From: Vescimonas sanitatis
GTDB lineage: Bacteria > Bacillota > Clostridia > Oscillospirales > Oscillospiraceae
Direction: 5' to 3'
Length of the DNA: 64,000 bases
Assembly (NCBI RefSeq): GCF_049060325.1
Contig: NZ_JBMGPW010000002.1
Location: forward strand, 62,001-126,000
Position numbers and translations under genes: made by a program
The notes under the pieces: model-generated
Databases searched by the model: none
What the model saw: only the letters and a program-made list of their open reading frames with translations
What the model was told of the DNA's origin: nothing
In this document: piece after piece, positions 32,270 through 41,644 of the stretch
Position numbering within the stretch: position 1 is the stretch's first letter
Layout of the letters: each line of letters opens with the position of its first letter

Positions 32270-33460
32270 ATGATCTATCGTGATTTTCAGGACCTGCACC
32301 TGTCCCTGCTGGGCTTCGGCACCATGCGCCTGCCCACCACGGCGGACGGCACCATCGACGAGGACACCACCCAGGCGATGGTGGACTATGCGCTGGCCCA
32401 CGGCGTCAATTATTTCGACACCGCCTGGCCCTATATGCAAAATCTGTCCGAGACGGTGGTGGGCCGCTGCCTGAAAAAGCATCCCCGGGACAGCTTCTAC
32501 CTGGCCACCAAATACCCCGGCCATATGCTCACCTGCGACCCGGACCCGGCGGACATCTTTGCCCAGCAGCTGGAGAAGTGTCAGGTGGACTACTTCGATT
32601 TCTACCTGCTGCACAACGTCTATGAAAACGACGTGGATATCTACACCGATCCCCGGTGGGGCATCATCGACTATTTTGTGGAGCAGAAGCGCCTGGGCCG
32701 CATCAAGCACCTGGGCTTTTCCACCCACGCGGACCTTCCCTGCCTCACCGCTTTTCTGGAGCGCTATGGCAGGGAGATGGAGTTCTGTCAGATCCAGCTG
32801 AACTATCTGGACTGGACCATCCAGCGGGCCAGGGAGAAATACGAGCTGCTGGAAAAGCACCATATCCCCGTCTGGGTCATGGAGCCGGTCCGCGGCGGCA
32901 AGCTGGCCGCCCTGGATGCCGACAGTGAACAGCAGCTCCACGCCCTTCGCCCCAACGCCAGCATCGCCTCCTTCGGCTTCCGCTGGCTCCAGGGACTGGA
33001 TAACGTCCACATGGTCCTCTCCGGTATGTCCGACATGGCGCAGATGGCGGATAATGTGGCCACCTTCGAGCACCTCGACCCCCTCTCCCCCGCTGAGGAG
33101 GCGATCCTCTTTGCTGCGGCGGATAAGATGAAGAATTCCATCCCCTGCACTGCCTGCCGCTACTGCTGTGACGGCTGTCCCCAGCAGTTGGATATCCCGG
33201 ATCTGCTGCACAAGTACAACCAGCTCCGCACCGGCAGCGGCAGCACCATCAAGATGCAGCTGGACGCGGTGCCCGCGAACAAGTGGCCTCACGCCTGTCT
33301 GGGCTGCGGCGCCTGCACCGCTGTCTGCCCCCAGAAGATCGTCATTCCCGATGAACTGGCAGCCTTTGCCGCCGAGCTGGACAAGCTGCCCGACTGGGTG
33401 GAGGTCTGCCGCCAGCGGGCGGAGGCCGAGGCGCGGGAGCGCGCCTCCCGCGGGCTGTAA
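32270..33460 (+). CDS. Aldo/keto reductase with C-terminal 4Fe-4S ferredoxin domain
   Basis: Residues 1-275 are an aldo/keto reductase barrel (LGFGTMRLP, VNYFDTAWPYMQNLSE, YLATKYPG, FYLLHNV, HLGFSTHA). Residues 285-375 add two cysteine clusters: CTACRYCCDGCP and CLGCGACTAVCP, the signature of the ferredoxin-tailed AKR subfamily widespread in anaerobes. The clusters suggest electron exchange with ferredoxin rather than only NADPH; the substrate is unknown. Start from an AAAGGAGGG site. Single-gene transcript. Confidence 0.9.
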   Translation: MIYRDFQDLHLSLLGFGTMRLPTTADGTIDEDTTQAMVDYALAHGVNYFDTAWPYMQNLSETVVGRCLKKHPRDSFYLATKYPGHMLTCDPDPADIFAQQLEKCQVDYFDFYLLHNVYENDVDIYTDPRWGIIDYFVEQKRLGRIKHLGFSTHADLPCLTAFLERYGREMEFCQIQLNYLDWTIQRAREKYELLEKHHIPVWVMEPVRGGKLAALDADSEQQLHALRPNASIASFGFRWLQGLDNVHMVLSGMSDMAQMADNVATFEHLDPLSPAEEAILFAAADKMKNSIPCTACRYCCDGCPQQLDIPDLLHKYNQLRTGSGSTIKMQLDAVPANKWPHACLGCGACTAVCPQKIVIPDELAAFAAELDKLPDWVEVCRQRAEAEARERASRGL

Positions 33461-33470
33461 GCGCACAAGA

Positions 33471-33504
33471 AGAAGTCCCTCCCGGCGGGAGGGACTTCTT
33501 TTGT
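33471..33504. terminator. Bidirectional terminator
   Basis: A thirteen-base-pair stem (33471-33483 with 33487-33499), three-base loop, TTTT on the right; serves the convergent reductase and Na/Pi genes. Confidence 0.8.
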
Positions 33505-35250
33505 TTACACCTGATATTTCGCCGCGCAGCGTTGGTACTGCTCCCGGAAGTTCGGGTCCCGGCGCCGCGCCGCATCCAGCGTGGCGTGCATATTCAGATC
33601 GTGGTGGGCGGCGTCGATCACGCACCCGGCGATATTGGAGCAGTGGTCCGAGGTACGCTCCAGATCCGTCAGCAGGTCGGACCAGACAAAGCCTGCCTCG
33701 ATGCTGCACTGGCCTTGCTGCATCCGCAGGATATGTCGGGTACGCAGCTGCTCCTTCAGATCGTCGATGACCTGCTCCAGCGGCTCCACCTGCCGGGCGG
33801 CGGTCATATCCTGCTCCCGGAAGGCGTCCAGCGCCCGCATGAGGATATCGTTGACCGCGGCGGACATCACGCTCAGCTCCCGCTTCGCCTCGTCGCTGAA
33901 GGCCAGCCCCTTCTCCCGCAGCTCCTCCGCCGACTCCAGCACGTTCACCGCATGGTCGGAGATACGCTCAAAATCGCCGATGGCCTTCAGCAGCTCCGCG
34001 GACTCCTCGCTCTCCTGCTCACCCAGCTTCTGGGCGCTGAGCTTTACCAGATAGGTGCCCAGCACGTCCTCGTAGTGGTCGCAGCGGCTCTCATCCTCCC
34101 GGATGGCGGAGGCCAGCGCTTCGGTGTAGTGGTCAAAGCTCCGCAGGGCGTTTTGCAGCGCCCGCACGGCAACCTCCGCCATCTCGCAGGTGACGACCCG
34201 GCAGCGCTCCAGCGCCACGGCCGGTGTGGTCAGCAGGCGCTGGTCCAGCTCCACCGTTTTATCGGCCGCGTGGGCCTTATCCGGCACCAAGCGGATAGCC
34301 AACTTCTCCAGCAGGTCGCCGCAGGGCAGCAGTATGGCCGTACACAAGATATTGAACACCGAATGGGCCACAGCGATACCCGCCATAGACGCCGCCTTGT
34401 TCAGCAGTACCGGGGCAAAGATGGCCTTGACGATGCAGAACACCGTCAGCAGCACCGCCACGCCGATCACATTGAACATCAGATGCACCACGGCCGCCCG
34501 CTTGGCGTTTTTGTTGGTGCCGACGCAGGAGATCAGCGCCGTGACGCAGGTACCGATGTTCTGGCCCATGATAATGGGCACCGCGGCGGCGTAGCTGACC
34601 TGGCCGGTAGAGGCCAGCGCCTGCAAAATACCCACCGAGGCGGAGGACGACTGGATGATCGCCGTCAGCACCGCGCCCACCAGCACGCCCAGCAGCGGGT
34701 TTGTAAAGGCCAAAAACAGCTCTGCAAACCCCGGCACGTCCTTCAGCCCCGCCACCGCGGCGCTCATGGTGTCCATGCCGAACATCAGCGTGGCAAAGCC
34801 AAGCAGAATGGAGCCAGTCTCCTTTTTCCGGCTGTCCTTGCAGAACATATAGAAAATGATGCCGATCAGCGCCAGCACCGGCGTAAAGGCGGTGGGCTTC
34901 AGCAGCTGCAGCCACACGCTGCCGCCGTCGATCCCCGCCAGGCTCAGCAGCCAGGCCGTCACCGTGGTGCCCACGTTGGCGCCCATGATAACATTGATAG
35001 CCTGCCGCAGGGTCATCAGCCCGGAGTTCACGAAGCCCACCACCATGACGGTGGTGGCCGATGAGCTCTGAATGATGGCGGTGATGCCCAGTCCGGTCAG
35101 GAAACCGGCACCCACGCTGCCGGTCATTTTATCCAGCAGCGTCCGCAGCTTGCCGCCGGCCCGGCGCTCCAGCGCCTGGCCCATGAAATTCATGCCGAAC
35201 AGAAACAGGCACAGCCCGCCCAGCATGGTCAGCGCATGAAAAATATCCAT
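33505..35250 (-). CDS. Na/Pi cotransporter family protein with PhoU-like domain
   Basis: The 581-residue protein has the inverted-repeat NptA/YjbB core: two copies of the phosphate-site motif, IIQSSSATT (about residue 60) and IIQSSSASV (about 200), among eight or more membrane segments. Residues 345-560 are a helical PhoU-like domain with repeated acidic stretches. It is expected to move phosphate with sodium; family members also export phosphate. The start is the ATG at 35250. No pst or pho genes lie nearby. Confidence 0.92.
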   Translation of the reverse strand: MDIFHALTMLGGLCLFLFGMNFMGQALERRAGGKLRTLLDKMTGSVGAGFLTGLGITAIIQSSSATTVMVVGFVNSGLMTLRQAINVIMGANVGTTVTAWLLSLAGIDGGSVWLQLLKPTAFTPVLALIGIIFYMFCKDSRKKETGSILLGFATLMFGMDTMSAAVAGLKDVPGFAELFLAFTNPLLGVLVGAVLTAIIQSSSASVGILQALASTGQVSYAAAVPIIMGQNIGTCVTALISCVGTNKNAKRAAVVHLMFNVIGVAVLLTVFCIVKAIFAPVLLNKAASMAGIAVAHSVFNILCTAILLPCGDLLEKLAIRLVPDKAHAADKTVELDQRLLTTPAVALERCRVVTCEMAEVAVRALQNALRSFDHYTEALASAIREDESRCDHYEDVLGTYLVKLSAQKLGEQESEESAELLKAIGDFERISDHAVNVLESAEELREKGLAFSDEAKRELSVMSAAVNDILMRALDAFREQDMTAARQVEPLEQVIDDLKEQLRTRHILRMQQGQCSIEAGFVWSDLLTDLERTSDHCSNIAGCVIDAAHHDLNMHATLDAARRRDPNFREQYQRCAAKYQV

Positions 35251-35365
35251 TTTCTTTCCCTCAACTTTACATTTTCTCAGATGTCACCTTATTGTCCATC
35301 TACATTGTACGGTATAAATGTCAAGTTCGCAGGCCATCTTTTGTAAAATCCATGTAAAACAGCGC

Positions 35366-35398
35366 AAAAAGAAGCACCCGTACGGGTGCTTCTTTTTT
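35366..35398. terminator. Bidirectional terminator at end of nup operon
   Basis: A near-perfect palindrome (35366-35380 with 35383-35397) carrying A-run and T-run arms. It lies downstream of nupQ and upstream of the Na/Pi gene. Confidence 0.8.
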
Positions 35399-35407
35399 AT
35401 GCTTCTT

Positions 35408-36439
35408 TTACCGCTGGCCCTTGTCGTAGGGGATACCCTCCGCCTTGGGTGCGCGGGATTTCTTGGATGTGAAGGCCAGCACCACCAGCGTGATCAGGTA
35501 CGGCAGCATACGGTACACGTGGGAGCTGATGCCGATCTCCGCCAGCCAATACACGCCGTCGCCGTTGATATCCAGGCTGGAGTACGCCGCGGCGATACAC
35601 TTGAACAGGCCGAACAGCAGCGACGCCCCGGCGATGTTCAGCGGCTTCCAGTTACCGAAGATCATAACGGCCAGCGCCAGGAAGCCGAAGCCCGCCACAT
35701 CGCCGTTGGCCGTGCAGTTGGCCGTGGTCAGGGCGTAGACAAAGCCGCCCATGCCGGCCAGCGCGCCGGAGATGGTCGTACCGGCATAGCGCATCTTGTA
35801 CACGTTGATACCCACGGAGTCCGCCGCCTGGGGATTTTCACCGCAGGAGCGCAGCCGCAGGCCAAACCGGGTCTTGTACAGCAGGATCGACAGCACCACG
35901 AAAATGATGATGCAGACATAGGTCGCCAGATACACCTTGTGCAGGAAGGTATTGCCCAGGAAGCCCAGGTCGTCCGTCTTCGCGTAGCCCAGAGTGGTCT
36001 TCTTGATCATGAACCAACTGGCCGCATCGCCGGTGGCCATTTGCAGGGTGTTCTGGTTGGCGATGATACGGATGAGGAACAGCACCAGGGCCGGAGCCAT
36101 CAGGTTCAGCGCCGTACCGCCGATGGTCTGGTCCGCCCGCAGATTTACGGAGGCAAAGCTCAGCAGCAGGGAGAAAATGGCGCCGAATATGGCCGCCACC
36201 AGCATAGCCAGCAGCTCAAAGCCCTGCAAAGCCACCCAGTCGCCGGCAGCCTTGGCCGCGTCGTAGACATGGTTGGTCTGCATGATGTTCACGAACAGCA
36301 CGCCGATAAACGCACCCAGGATCATAATACCTTCCAACGCCAGGTTGATGATACCGCTGCGCTCGGCGAACACGCCGGCCAGCGCCACGATCATCAGGGG
36401 AACGGCGTAGATCATGGTCTGTTGGATCAGAAATGTCAT
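35408..36439 (-). CDS. nupQ: Nucleoside ABC transporter permease, NupQ type
   Basis: The 343-residue protein with about nine membrane segments begins IYAVPLMIVALAGVFAERSG, then INLALEGIM, the signature of the BPD_transp_2 permeases of the Bmp/Nup nucleoside importers. A central RLRSCGENPQAADSVGI segment is the ATPase-coupling loop. Its start overlaps the nupP stop by four bases. Third gene of the ABC operon and the last before the terminator. Confidence 0.9.
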   Translation of the reverse strand: MTFLIQQTMIYAVPLMIVALAGVFAERSGIINLALEGIMILGAFIGVLFVNIMQTNHVYDAAKAAGDWVALQGFELLAMLVAAIFGAIFSLLLSFASVNLRADQTIGGTALNLMAPALVLFLIRIIANQNTLQMATGDAASWFMIKKTTLGYAKTDDLGFLGNTFLHKVYLATYVCIIIFVVLSILLYKTRFGLRLRSCGENPQAADSVGINVYKMRYAGTTISGALAGMGGFVYALTTANCTANGDVAGFGFLALAVMIFGNWKPLNIAGASLLFGLFKCIAAAYSSLDINGDGVYWLAEIGISSHVYRMLPYLITLVVLAFTSKKSRAPKAEGIPYDKGQR

Positions 36440-37752
36440 GCCTGCCCCCCTCCTTCCTCCGGCTGCTCAGGTACCTGCGGTGCTTCCTCCATCGGTATGT
36501 CCGGTATGTCCTCCGGCGGCACATCCAGTGGCGGTGTCTCCGCCTCTGCCGGTATATCCGCCGTGGTGGTCTTGTTGGCCTCCACGACGAGCTTCTTTTT
36601 CCGTCCGGTCAGCATCATCTGGATGAGCAGAGAGAAGGCGGACAGATACACGATGACGGAGATGATCACGTCGGTGATGTACTCGTTGTAGGCGGTCAGG
36701 TTGGTCAGCTGCAGACCGACGATATCCAGCATGGCCATGAAGATGCCGGTGAAAATGACCGCGATGGGGTTGTTCACCGCCAGCAGGGCCACGGGGATTC
36801 CGTTAAAGCCCACGCCGGGCAGGGCCTGGTAGGTGTTCCAGTAGAACTCGGTGTTGCCGCTGAGCCAGTACAGCGCGGCGCCGGCGCCGGCCAGCGCGCC
36901 GGCAATGGCCATGGACAGCACGATATTGCGCTTATCGGGGATACCGGCGTAGCGGGCCGCATGGCGGTTGGCGCCGCAGGCCTTCAGCTCATAGCCGAAC
37001 ACCGTCTTCTCCATGATAATGTACACCACGATGGCCAGAATGATGGCCACCAGAATACCGGCATTGACCTGGGAGCCGGGAAACAGCTGATCCAGTCCCA
37101 GCTTGGGTGTGGCCACACCGTTGAAGGTGGTCTTGTAGATGTAACCGGACTTCGTGCCCTCTGTTACGTTCTTGAAGCTGCTGATATCAAACATCCAGGT
37201 GACAAGATTGGCTGCGATCCAGTTGGTCATGATGCAGGCCAGCACCTCGTTGATATTCAGCAGCGCCTTCAGCAATCCGGGGATCGCACCCCACAGGGCG
37301 CCAGCCAGCATACCGCCCAGAAAGGCCAGCAGCCAGATGATGCCAACGGGCACGGACTCGGAGGGGATGCCCAGCGCGACGGACAGCGAGACAAGCGTAC
37401 CCATCAGATACTGGCCGGGTGCGCCGATATTGAACAGGCCCGTCTTGAAGGCCACCGCCACGGAAAGGCCGGTCATGATCAGCGGCATGGCGCGGAAGAG
37501 CATATTGCCCACATTCTGGGCGTTAAAGCCCCAGGTCAGCGCGCCCGCAGCGTCGCGGCCTGTGCTGAGGATGCCGGCAAAAATCAGGCGGACGCCCTCC
37601 CACATACCGGCGGTGGTGATCTTCTGCTCCGCCAAGCCCACAATAATGACCACGATGCTGCCCAGCAGCAGGCCGGCCAGGATGGACAGCAGAGAGGCCA
37701 GGACTTTCTTGGTGCCATTCTTGGCATACAGATCTGTCAGTTTTTGTTTCAC
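36436..37752 (-). CDS. nupP: Nucleoside ABC transporter permease, NupP type, with proline-rich tail
   Basis: The 438-residue permease has a first membrane segment near 20-40, a family core with LTWGFNAQNVGNMLFRA, FNIGAPGQYLMG and the coupling loop ELKACGANRHAARYAGI. After the last membrane segment come about 55 cytosolic residues rich in Pro, Glu and Asp (DIPAEAETPPLDVPPEDIP and similar), longer than usual for this family. Overlaps nupO by four bases and nupQ by four bases, so translation of the three is coupled. Confidence 0.9.
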   Translation of the reverse strand: MKQKLTDLYAKNGTKKVLASLLSILAGLLLGSIVVIIVGLAEQKITTAGMWEGVRLIFAGILSTGRDAAGALTWGFNAQNVGNMLFRAMPLIMTGLSVAVAFKTGLFNIGAPGQYLMGTLVSLSVALGIPSESVPVGIIWLLAFLGGMLAGALWGAIPGLLKALLNINEVLACIMTNWIAANLVTWMFDISSFKNVTEGTKSGYIYKTTFNGVATPKLGLDQLFPGSQVNAGILVAIILAIVVYIIMEKTVFGYELKACGANRHAARYAGIPDKRNIVLSMAIAGALAGAGAALYWLSGNTEFYWNTYQALPGVGFNGIPVALLAVNNPIAVIFTGIFMAMLDIVGLQLTNLTAYNEYITDVIISVIVYLSAFSLLIQMMLTGRKKKLVVEANKTTTADIPAEAETPPLDVPPEDIPDIPMEEAPQVPEQPEEGGGQA

Positions 37753-39299
37753 GCCGTCTCACCCTCTTTCTTGTCCGCCCGCTTGGCGCCGGCCATATAG
37801 AGGCCCAACTCCTGCACGGTGATCTGCTTCGGGTCGAACTCACCCACGACTTCACCCTCGTACATGACCAGAATGCGGTCGGAAAGGCTCATGACCTCGT
37901 CCAGCTCCAGGGATACCAGCAGCACTGCCTTGCCGGCATCACGCTGCTTTACCAGTTCCTTGTGTACGTTTTCGATCGCGCCCACGTCCAGGCCGCGGGT
38001 AGGCTGGACCGCCACGATCAGCGGCTTGTTGCGGTCCACCTCGCGGGCGATGATCGCCTTCTGCTGGTTGCCGCCGGACATACTGCGGGCGGTGGTCACG
38101 GGGCCCTGTCCGCTGCGGATATCGTATTCCTCGATCAGCCTCTCAGCGTAGGCACGCACCGCGTCCTTTTTGATGAAGCCGCCCTTTTCGAATTCCGGCT
38201 CCTTATACCGCTGCAGCACCAGGTTCTGCTCCAGCGTAAAATCCAGCACCAGGCCGTGCTTGTGCCGATCCTCGGGGATGTGGCTCATACACTCTCCACG
38301 GCGACGGATGCTGGCGTGGGAGATATCCTTGCCGCACAGCGTCACCGTGCCGCCATTGCTCTTATCCAGGCCGGTGAGCGCGTGAATGAACTCCGTCTGT
38401 CCGTTGCCGTCGATACCGGCGATACAGAGTATCTCGCCGGCGCGTGCATCAAAGCTGACATGGTCCACGGCGTTGCGCTTGTGGGTATGAGAGGGCACAC
38501 ACAGATCCCGGACCTTCAGCACCACATCCGTGGGCTTGGCCGGCTCCTTTACGACCTCCAGCTGCACCGGGCGGCCCACCATCATGTTGGACAGCTCCTG
38601 CTTGTTGGTGTCGCAGGTGTTCACGGTACCCACATAGCGGCCCTTACGCAGAACCGTCACCCGGTCCGCCACCGCCATGATCTCGTTGAGCTTGTGGGAG
38701 ATGAAGAGGATGGATTTCCCCTCCGCCGTCAGGTTCTTCATAATGGCCATCAGCTCGTCGATCTCCTGGGGCGTCAGCACGGCGGTGGGCTCGTCGAAGA
38801 TGAGGATCTCGTTGTCGCGGTAGAGCATCTTCAGGATCTCGGTACGCTGCTGCATACCCACAGTGATATCCTCCACCTTGGCGTCCAGGTCCACGTGCAG
38901 GCCGTACCGCTTGGAGAGCTCCTCGACCTTCCTCCGCGCTTCCTTTTTCTGCAGGAAGCCGCACTTCGTCGTTTCGGCGCCCAGAATGATGTTGTCCAGC
39001 ACGGAGAATACCTCCACCAGCTTGAAGTGCTGGTGGACCATGCCGATACCCAGTGCCGTGGCATCGTTGGGATCGTTGATCTTCACCGTCTGGCCGTTCT
39101 TGCGTATCTCACCCGCCTCGGGCTGGTACAGGCCGAACAGCACGCTCATCAGCGTGGATTTGCCGGCGCCGTTTTCGCCCAGCAGCGCGTGGATCTCTCC
39201 CTTTTTCAGTTGGAGGGTGATATCGTCGTTGGCCTTGATGCCGGGGAACTCCTTGGTAATGTGAAGCATCTCGATCACATACGTGGGAGTCTTATCCAT
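37749..39299 (-). CDS. nupO: Nucleoside ABC transporter ATP-binding protein, NupO type
   Basis: The 516-residue protein has two fused ATPase domains. The first has an intact Walker A GENGAGKST (about 39-47), the divergent signature VGMQQR typical of this family, and Walker B ILIFDEPTAVL. The second has a degenerate Walker A (GIDGNGQTE) and a normal MSGGNQQK signature, the asymmetric plan known from sugar and nucleoside importers. It should power NupP/NupQ with the binding protein NupN. Confidence 0.92.
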   Translation of the reverse strand: MDKTPTYVIEMLHITKEFPGIKANDDITLQLKKGEIHALLGENGAGKSTLMSVLFGLYQPEAGEIRKNGQTVKINDPNDATALGIGMVHQHFKLVEVFSVLDNIILGAETTKCGFLQKKEARRKVEELSKRYGLHVDLDAKVEDITVGMQQRTEILKMLYRDNEILIFDEPTAVLTPQEIDELMAIMKNLTAEGKSILFISHKLNEIMAVADRVTVLRKGRYVGTVNTCDTNKQELSNMMVGRPVQLEVVKEPAKPTDVVLKVRDLCVPSHTHKRNAVDHVSFDARAGEILCIAGIDGNGQTEFIHALTGLDKSNGGTVTLCGKDISHASIRRRGECMSHIPEDRHKHGLVLDFTLEQNLVLQRYKEPEFEKGGFIKKDAVRAYAERLIEEYDIRSGQGPVTTARSMSGGNQQKAIIAREVDRNKPLIVAVQPTRGLDVGAIENVHKELVKQRDAGKAVLLVSLELDEVMSLSDRILVMYEGEVVGEFDPKQITVQELGLYMAGAKRADKKEGETA

Positions 39300-39426
39300 G
39301 CCGCCACCTACTTTCCTCTATTATTTTGCCTAATGGCGATAAAGGCATAAATTTATTATATAGCATATATGCACAGATTGCAAGAAAAACAGCGGCGTTT
39401 TACTCCTCGCATCACGGCGCTTGACG

Positions 39427-39462
39427 CAAAAAAAAGAGACGCCCGCAGGCGTCTCTTTTTTT
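39427..39462. terminator. Hairpin between nupN and nupO
   Basis: A nine-base-pair stem (39435-39443 with 39448-39456) with A-run and T-run flanks. Leftward it lies just after nupN, so it probably makes nupN far more abundant than the distal ABC genes, with partial read-through. Confidence 0.75.
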
Positions 39463-39478
39463 GTTAAGTACGTTCCGA

Positions 39479-40648
39479 TTACTTGACCAGGTTCAGGGTC
39501 AGGCTGTCGGTGCTGTCCAGCTTGGAGTAGTCGTTGTCGACGACCAGAGAACCATCGGCCATCTTGGCCAGCATGGCGTTGTAGTCGTCCACAGTCCACT
39601 TGGTCAGGGACCAGGTAGCGGTGGGCAGGCCCACAGCGTTGTCCTTGGCGCCCAGGGTCACAAAGGTGCCGCCGATCTCGTCGAAGGAACCGTCATAGAC
39701 CTTGCCGCAAGCCCACTGCACGGAGGCGGACAGGCCCTTCATAGCGGAGGTGATAACGGTATCGGACTGGCTGGACTGGTCAACGTCCACGCCCACCACG
39801 GCGCCGTCGTTAGCGGCAGCGGCAGCGGCGACAGACTGGAACATATTACCGCCGCAGGCGAAGATGACCTCGGTGCCGTTCTCATACCAGCCGGAAGCCA
39901 TGGTCTGCAGCTCGGTGGAAGCGGCGAAGGAAGCGCCATACAGCCAGGAGTAGTTCATCTCGACCTTCACGCCCATCTCAGCAGCAGCAGCGGAAGCGCC
40001 CTGCACGAAGCCGTAGCCGTAACGGCAGCAAGCGGGGTTGTCGCCGCCGCCACCACCGGTGAAGCCCAGCTTGGTGTAGCCTTCCTTAACAACAGCGTAA
40101 CCGGCCAGATAGCCGCACTGCTCTTCCTGGAAGCAGATGCCCAGAACGTTCTTCAGGGCGGTGCCGTCCTCGGTGGTCACAGCGCTGTCGCGGTCCACGA
40201 ACACGAACTTGACATCGGTGAACTCAGCAGCGGCCTTGGTCAGGGCAGTGGCCTGCATAAAGCCGGCAGCCACGATGACCTTGGCGCCGCCCTCGGCAGC
40301 AGCCTTCATGGCATCGTAACGGTCGTCATCGGTAGCCTGGTCGCCGTTGGCGGGCTGATAGTACTTGTAGCTCAGGCCGTTGTTGGCAGCGTACAGCTTC
40401 ACGCCGTCGAAGGTGCCCTGGTTGAAGGACTTATCCTTCAGCTGGCCCACGTCGGTGACGAAAGCGATCTCGTACTTGCCATCCTCGGAGGTCATCTCAT
40501 CGGCGATCTCGTCGGCGTTGGTGATCTCGGTGACTTCGGGATTGTTGCCCTGGTTGTCGTCGGTCTTGGGGTCGTCCTTCTTGTCGCCGCAAGCGACCAG
40601 GGACAGCGCCATAACCAGAGCCAGGATCATAGCAAGAAACTTCTTCAT
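39479..40648 (-). CDS. nupN: BMP family nucleoside-binding lipoprotein
   Basis: The 389-residue protein has a lipoprotein signal (KKFLAMILALVMALSLVACG, lipobox near residue 20) and a BMP/PnrA fold with FVTDVGQLKDKSFNQGTFDG at the start of the mature domain and VGVDVDQSSQSDTVITSAMK as second-lobe ligand residues. BMP proteins bind purine and pyrimidine nucleosides. Codon use shows strong expression bias. It lies upstream of nupO behind a terminator hairpin and downstream of its own promoter. Confidence 0.92.
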   Translation of the reverse strand: MKKFLAMILALVMALSLVACGDKKDDPKTDDNQGNNPEVTEITNADEIADEMTSEDGKYEIAFVTDVGQLKDKSFNQGTFDGVKLYAANNGLSYKYYQPANGDQATDDDRYDAMKAAAEGGAKVIVAAGFMQATALTKAAAEFTDVKFVFVDRDSAVTTEDGTALKNVLGICFQEEQCGYLAGYAVVKEGYTKLGFTGGGGGDNPACCRYGYGFVQGASAAAAEMGVKVEMNYSWLYGASFAASTELQTMASGWYENGTEVIFACGGNMFQSVAAAAAANDGAVVGVDVDQSSQSDTVITSAMKGLSASVQWACGKVYDGSFDEIGGTFVTLGAKDNAVGLPTATWSLTKWTVDDYNAMLAKMADGSLVVDNDYSKLDSTDSLTLNLVK

Positions 40649-40743
40649 GGTTATTCTACCTTCCTCAATTTTTTTATTTTCGCGCCTTGCGGCGGGAAAA
40701 CCATCATTTCGGCACGGGGTCTTCCTCCCCCTGTGCCTTGCGC

Positions 40744-40772
40744 ATTATAGCAGACTTTTTCGCCTTTGGCAA
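40744..40772 (-). promoter_or_regulatory. Promoter of nupN
   Basis: Reading leftward, TTGCCA (40767-40772), a 17-base spacer and TATAAT (40744-40749). The leader to the start at 40648 is about 90 bases. Confidence 0.75.
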
Positions 40773-40865
40773 GGGAAAAACGCATTTTGCGGGCGAATTG
40801 TAAACAAATGTAATCAAAAATTTACACTTTGTTTCTACAAAACGCACAAATGTGCTGTTGATAAC

Positions 40866-40896
40866 GACAGCACAGAGCATTACACCCTGTGCTGTC
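40866..40896 (-). terminator. Hairpin after deoD
   Basis: A ten-base-pair stem (40866-40875 with 40887-40896) directly after deoD. There is no T-run, so it may stabilise the mRNA end rather than terminate alone. Confidence 0.45.
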
Positions 40897-40906
40897 ACAC
40901 AAACGC

Positions 40907-41626
40907 TTATTCCCTTGCGGCCATCTTGACCGCCGCCTCCAGCGCGATCTTCATCATATTGGTGAAGGTGGTCTGGCGCTCATCGGCGGACAGCTCGGTG
41001 CCGTTGACCAGGTTGTCGGAGATGGAGCAGATGGCCAGCGCCCGCTTGCCGGTATAGGCGGCGGTGCAGTACAGACCGGCGGCCTCCATCTCCACGGCCA
41101 TAACGCCCATCTTGGCGAAGCGCATGTTGCGCCCGGCGGCGTCATAGAACGTGTCGGAGGAATACAGGTTGCCCACGGGCATCTTGACGCCCAGCTCCCT
41201 GGCGCTCTCCACGGCGGCCATCAGCAGGTCAAAATCGCAGATAGGGGCGAAGGAGCCGCCCAGCTCATACTGGCTGGCAAAGTCGGAATTGGTGCAGGCG
41301 CCCTGGCCGGCCACCACGCTGCCCAGCTCCAGGTCGGCACGCATGGCACCGGCGCTGCCCACGCGGATAATGTTCTCCACATCATACTGGGTGTACAGCT
41401 CGTAGGAATAGATGCCGATGGACGGGATGCCCATGCCGCTGGCCATGACGGACACCGGCACGCCCTTGTACGTGCCGGTATAGCCCTGCACACCGCGGAC
41501 GTTGTTCACCAGCTTCGGCTCGGTGAGGAACGTCTCGGCAATGAACTTGGCCCGCAGCGGATCGCCGGGCATGAGAACGGTCTTGGCGAAATCGCCCTTG
41601 TTGGCGTTATTGTGGGGAGTCGGCAT
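40907..41626 (-). CDS. deoD: Purine-nucleoside phosphorylase
   Basis: The 239-residue protein is a hexameric-type (low specificity) PNP: NKGDFAKTVLMPGDPLRAK, GYTGTYKGVPVSVMASGMGIPS split over residues 47-70, RVGSAGAMR, and the active-site AVEMEAAGLY (about 178-187). It phosphorolyses purine (deoxy)nucleosides to bases and (deoxy)ribose-1-phosphate. It lies 18 bases after deoC on the same strand and just upstream of the nucleoside importer, which supplies its substrate. Confidence 0.95.
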   Translation of the reverse strand: MPTPHNNANKGDFAKTVLMPGDPLRAKFIAETFLTEPKLVNNVRGVQGYTGTYKGVPVSVMASGMGIPSIGIYSYELYTQYDVENIIRVGSAGAMRADLELGSVVAGQGACTNSDFASQYELGGSFAPICDFDLLMAAVESARELGVKMPVGNLYSSDTFYDAAGRNMRFAKMGVMAVEMEAAGLYCTAAYTGKRALAICSISDNLVNGTELSADERQTTFTNMMKIALEAAVKMAARE

Positions 41627-41644
41627 AGTGGTTCCTCCTTATAT

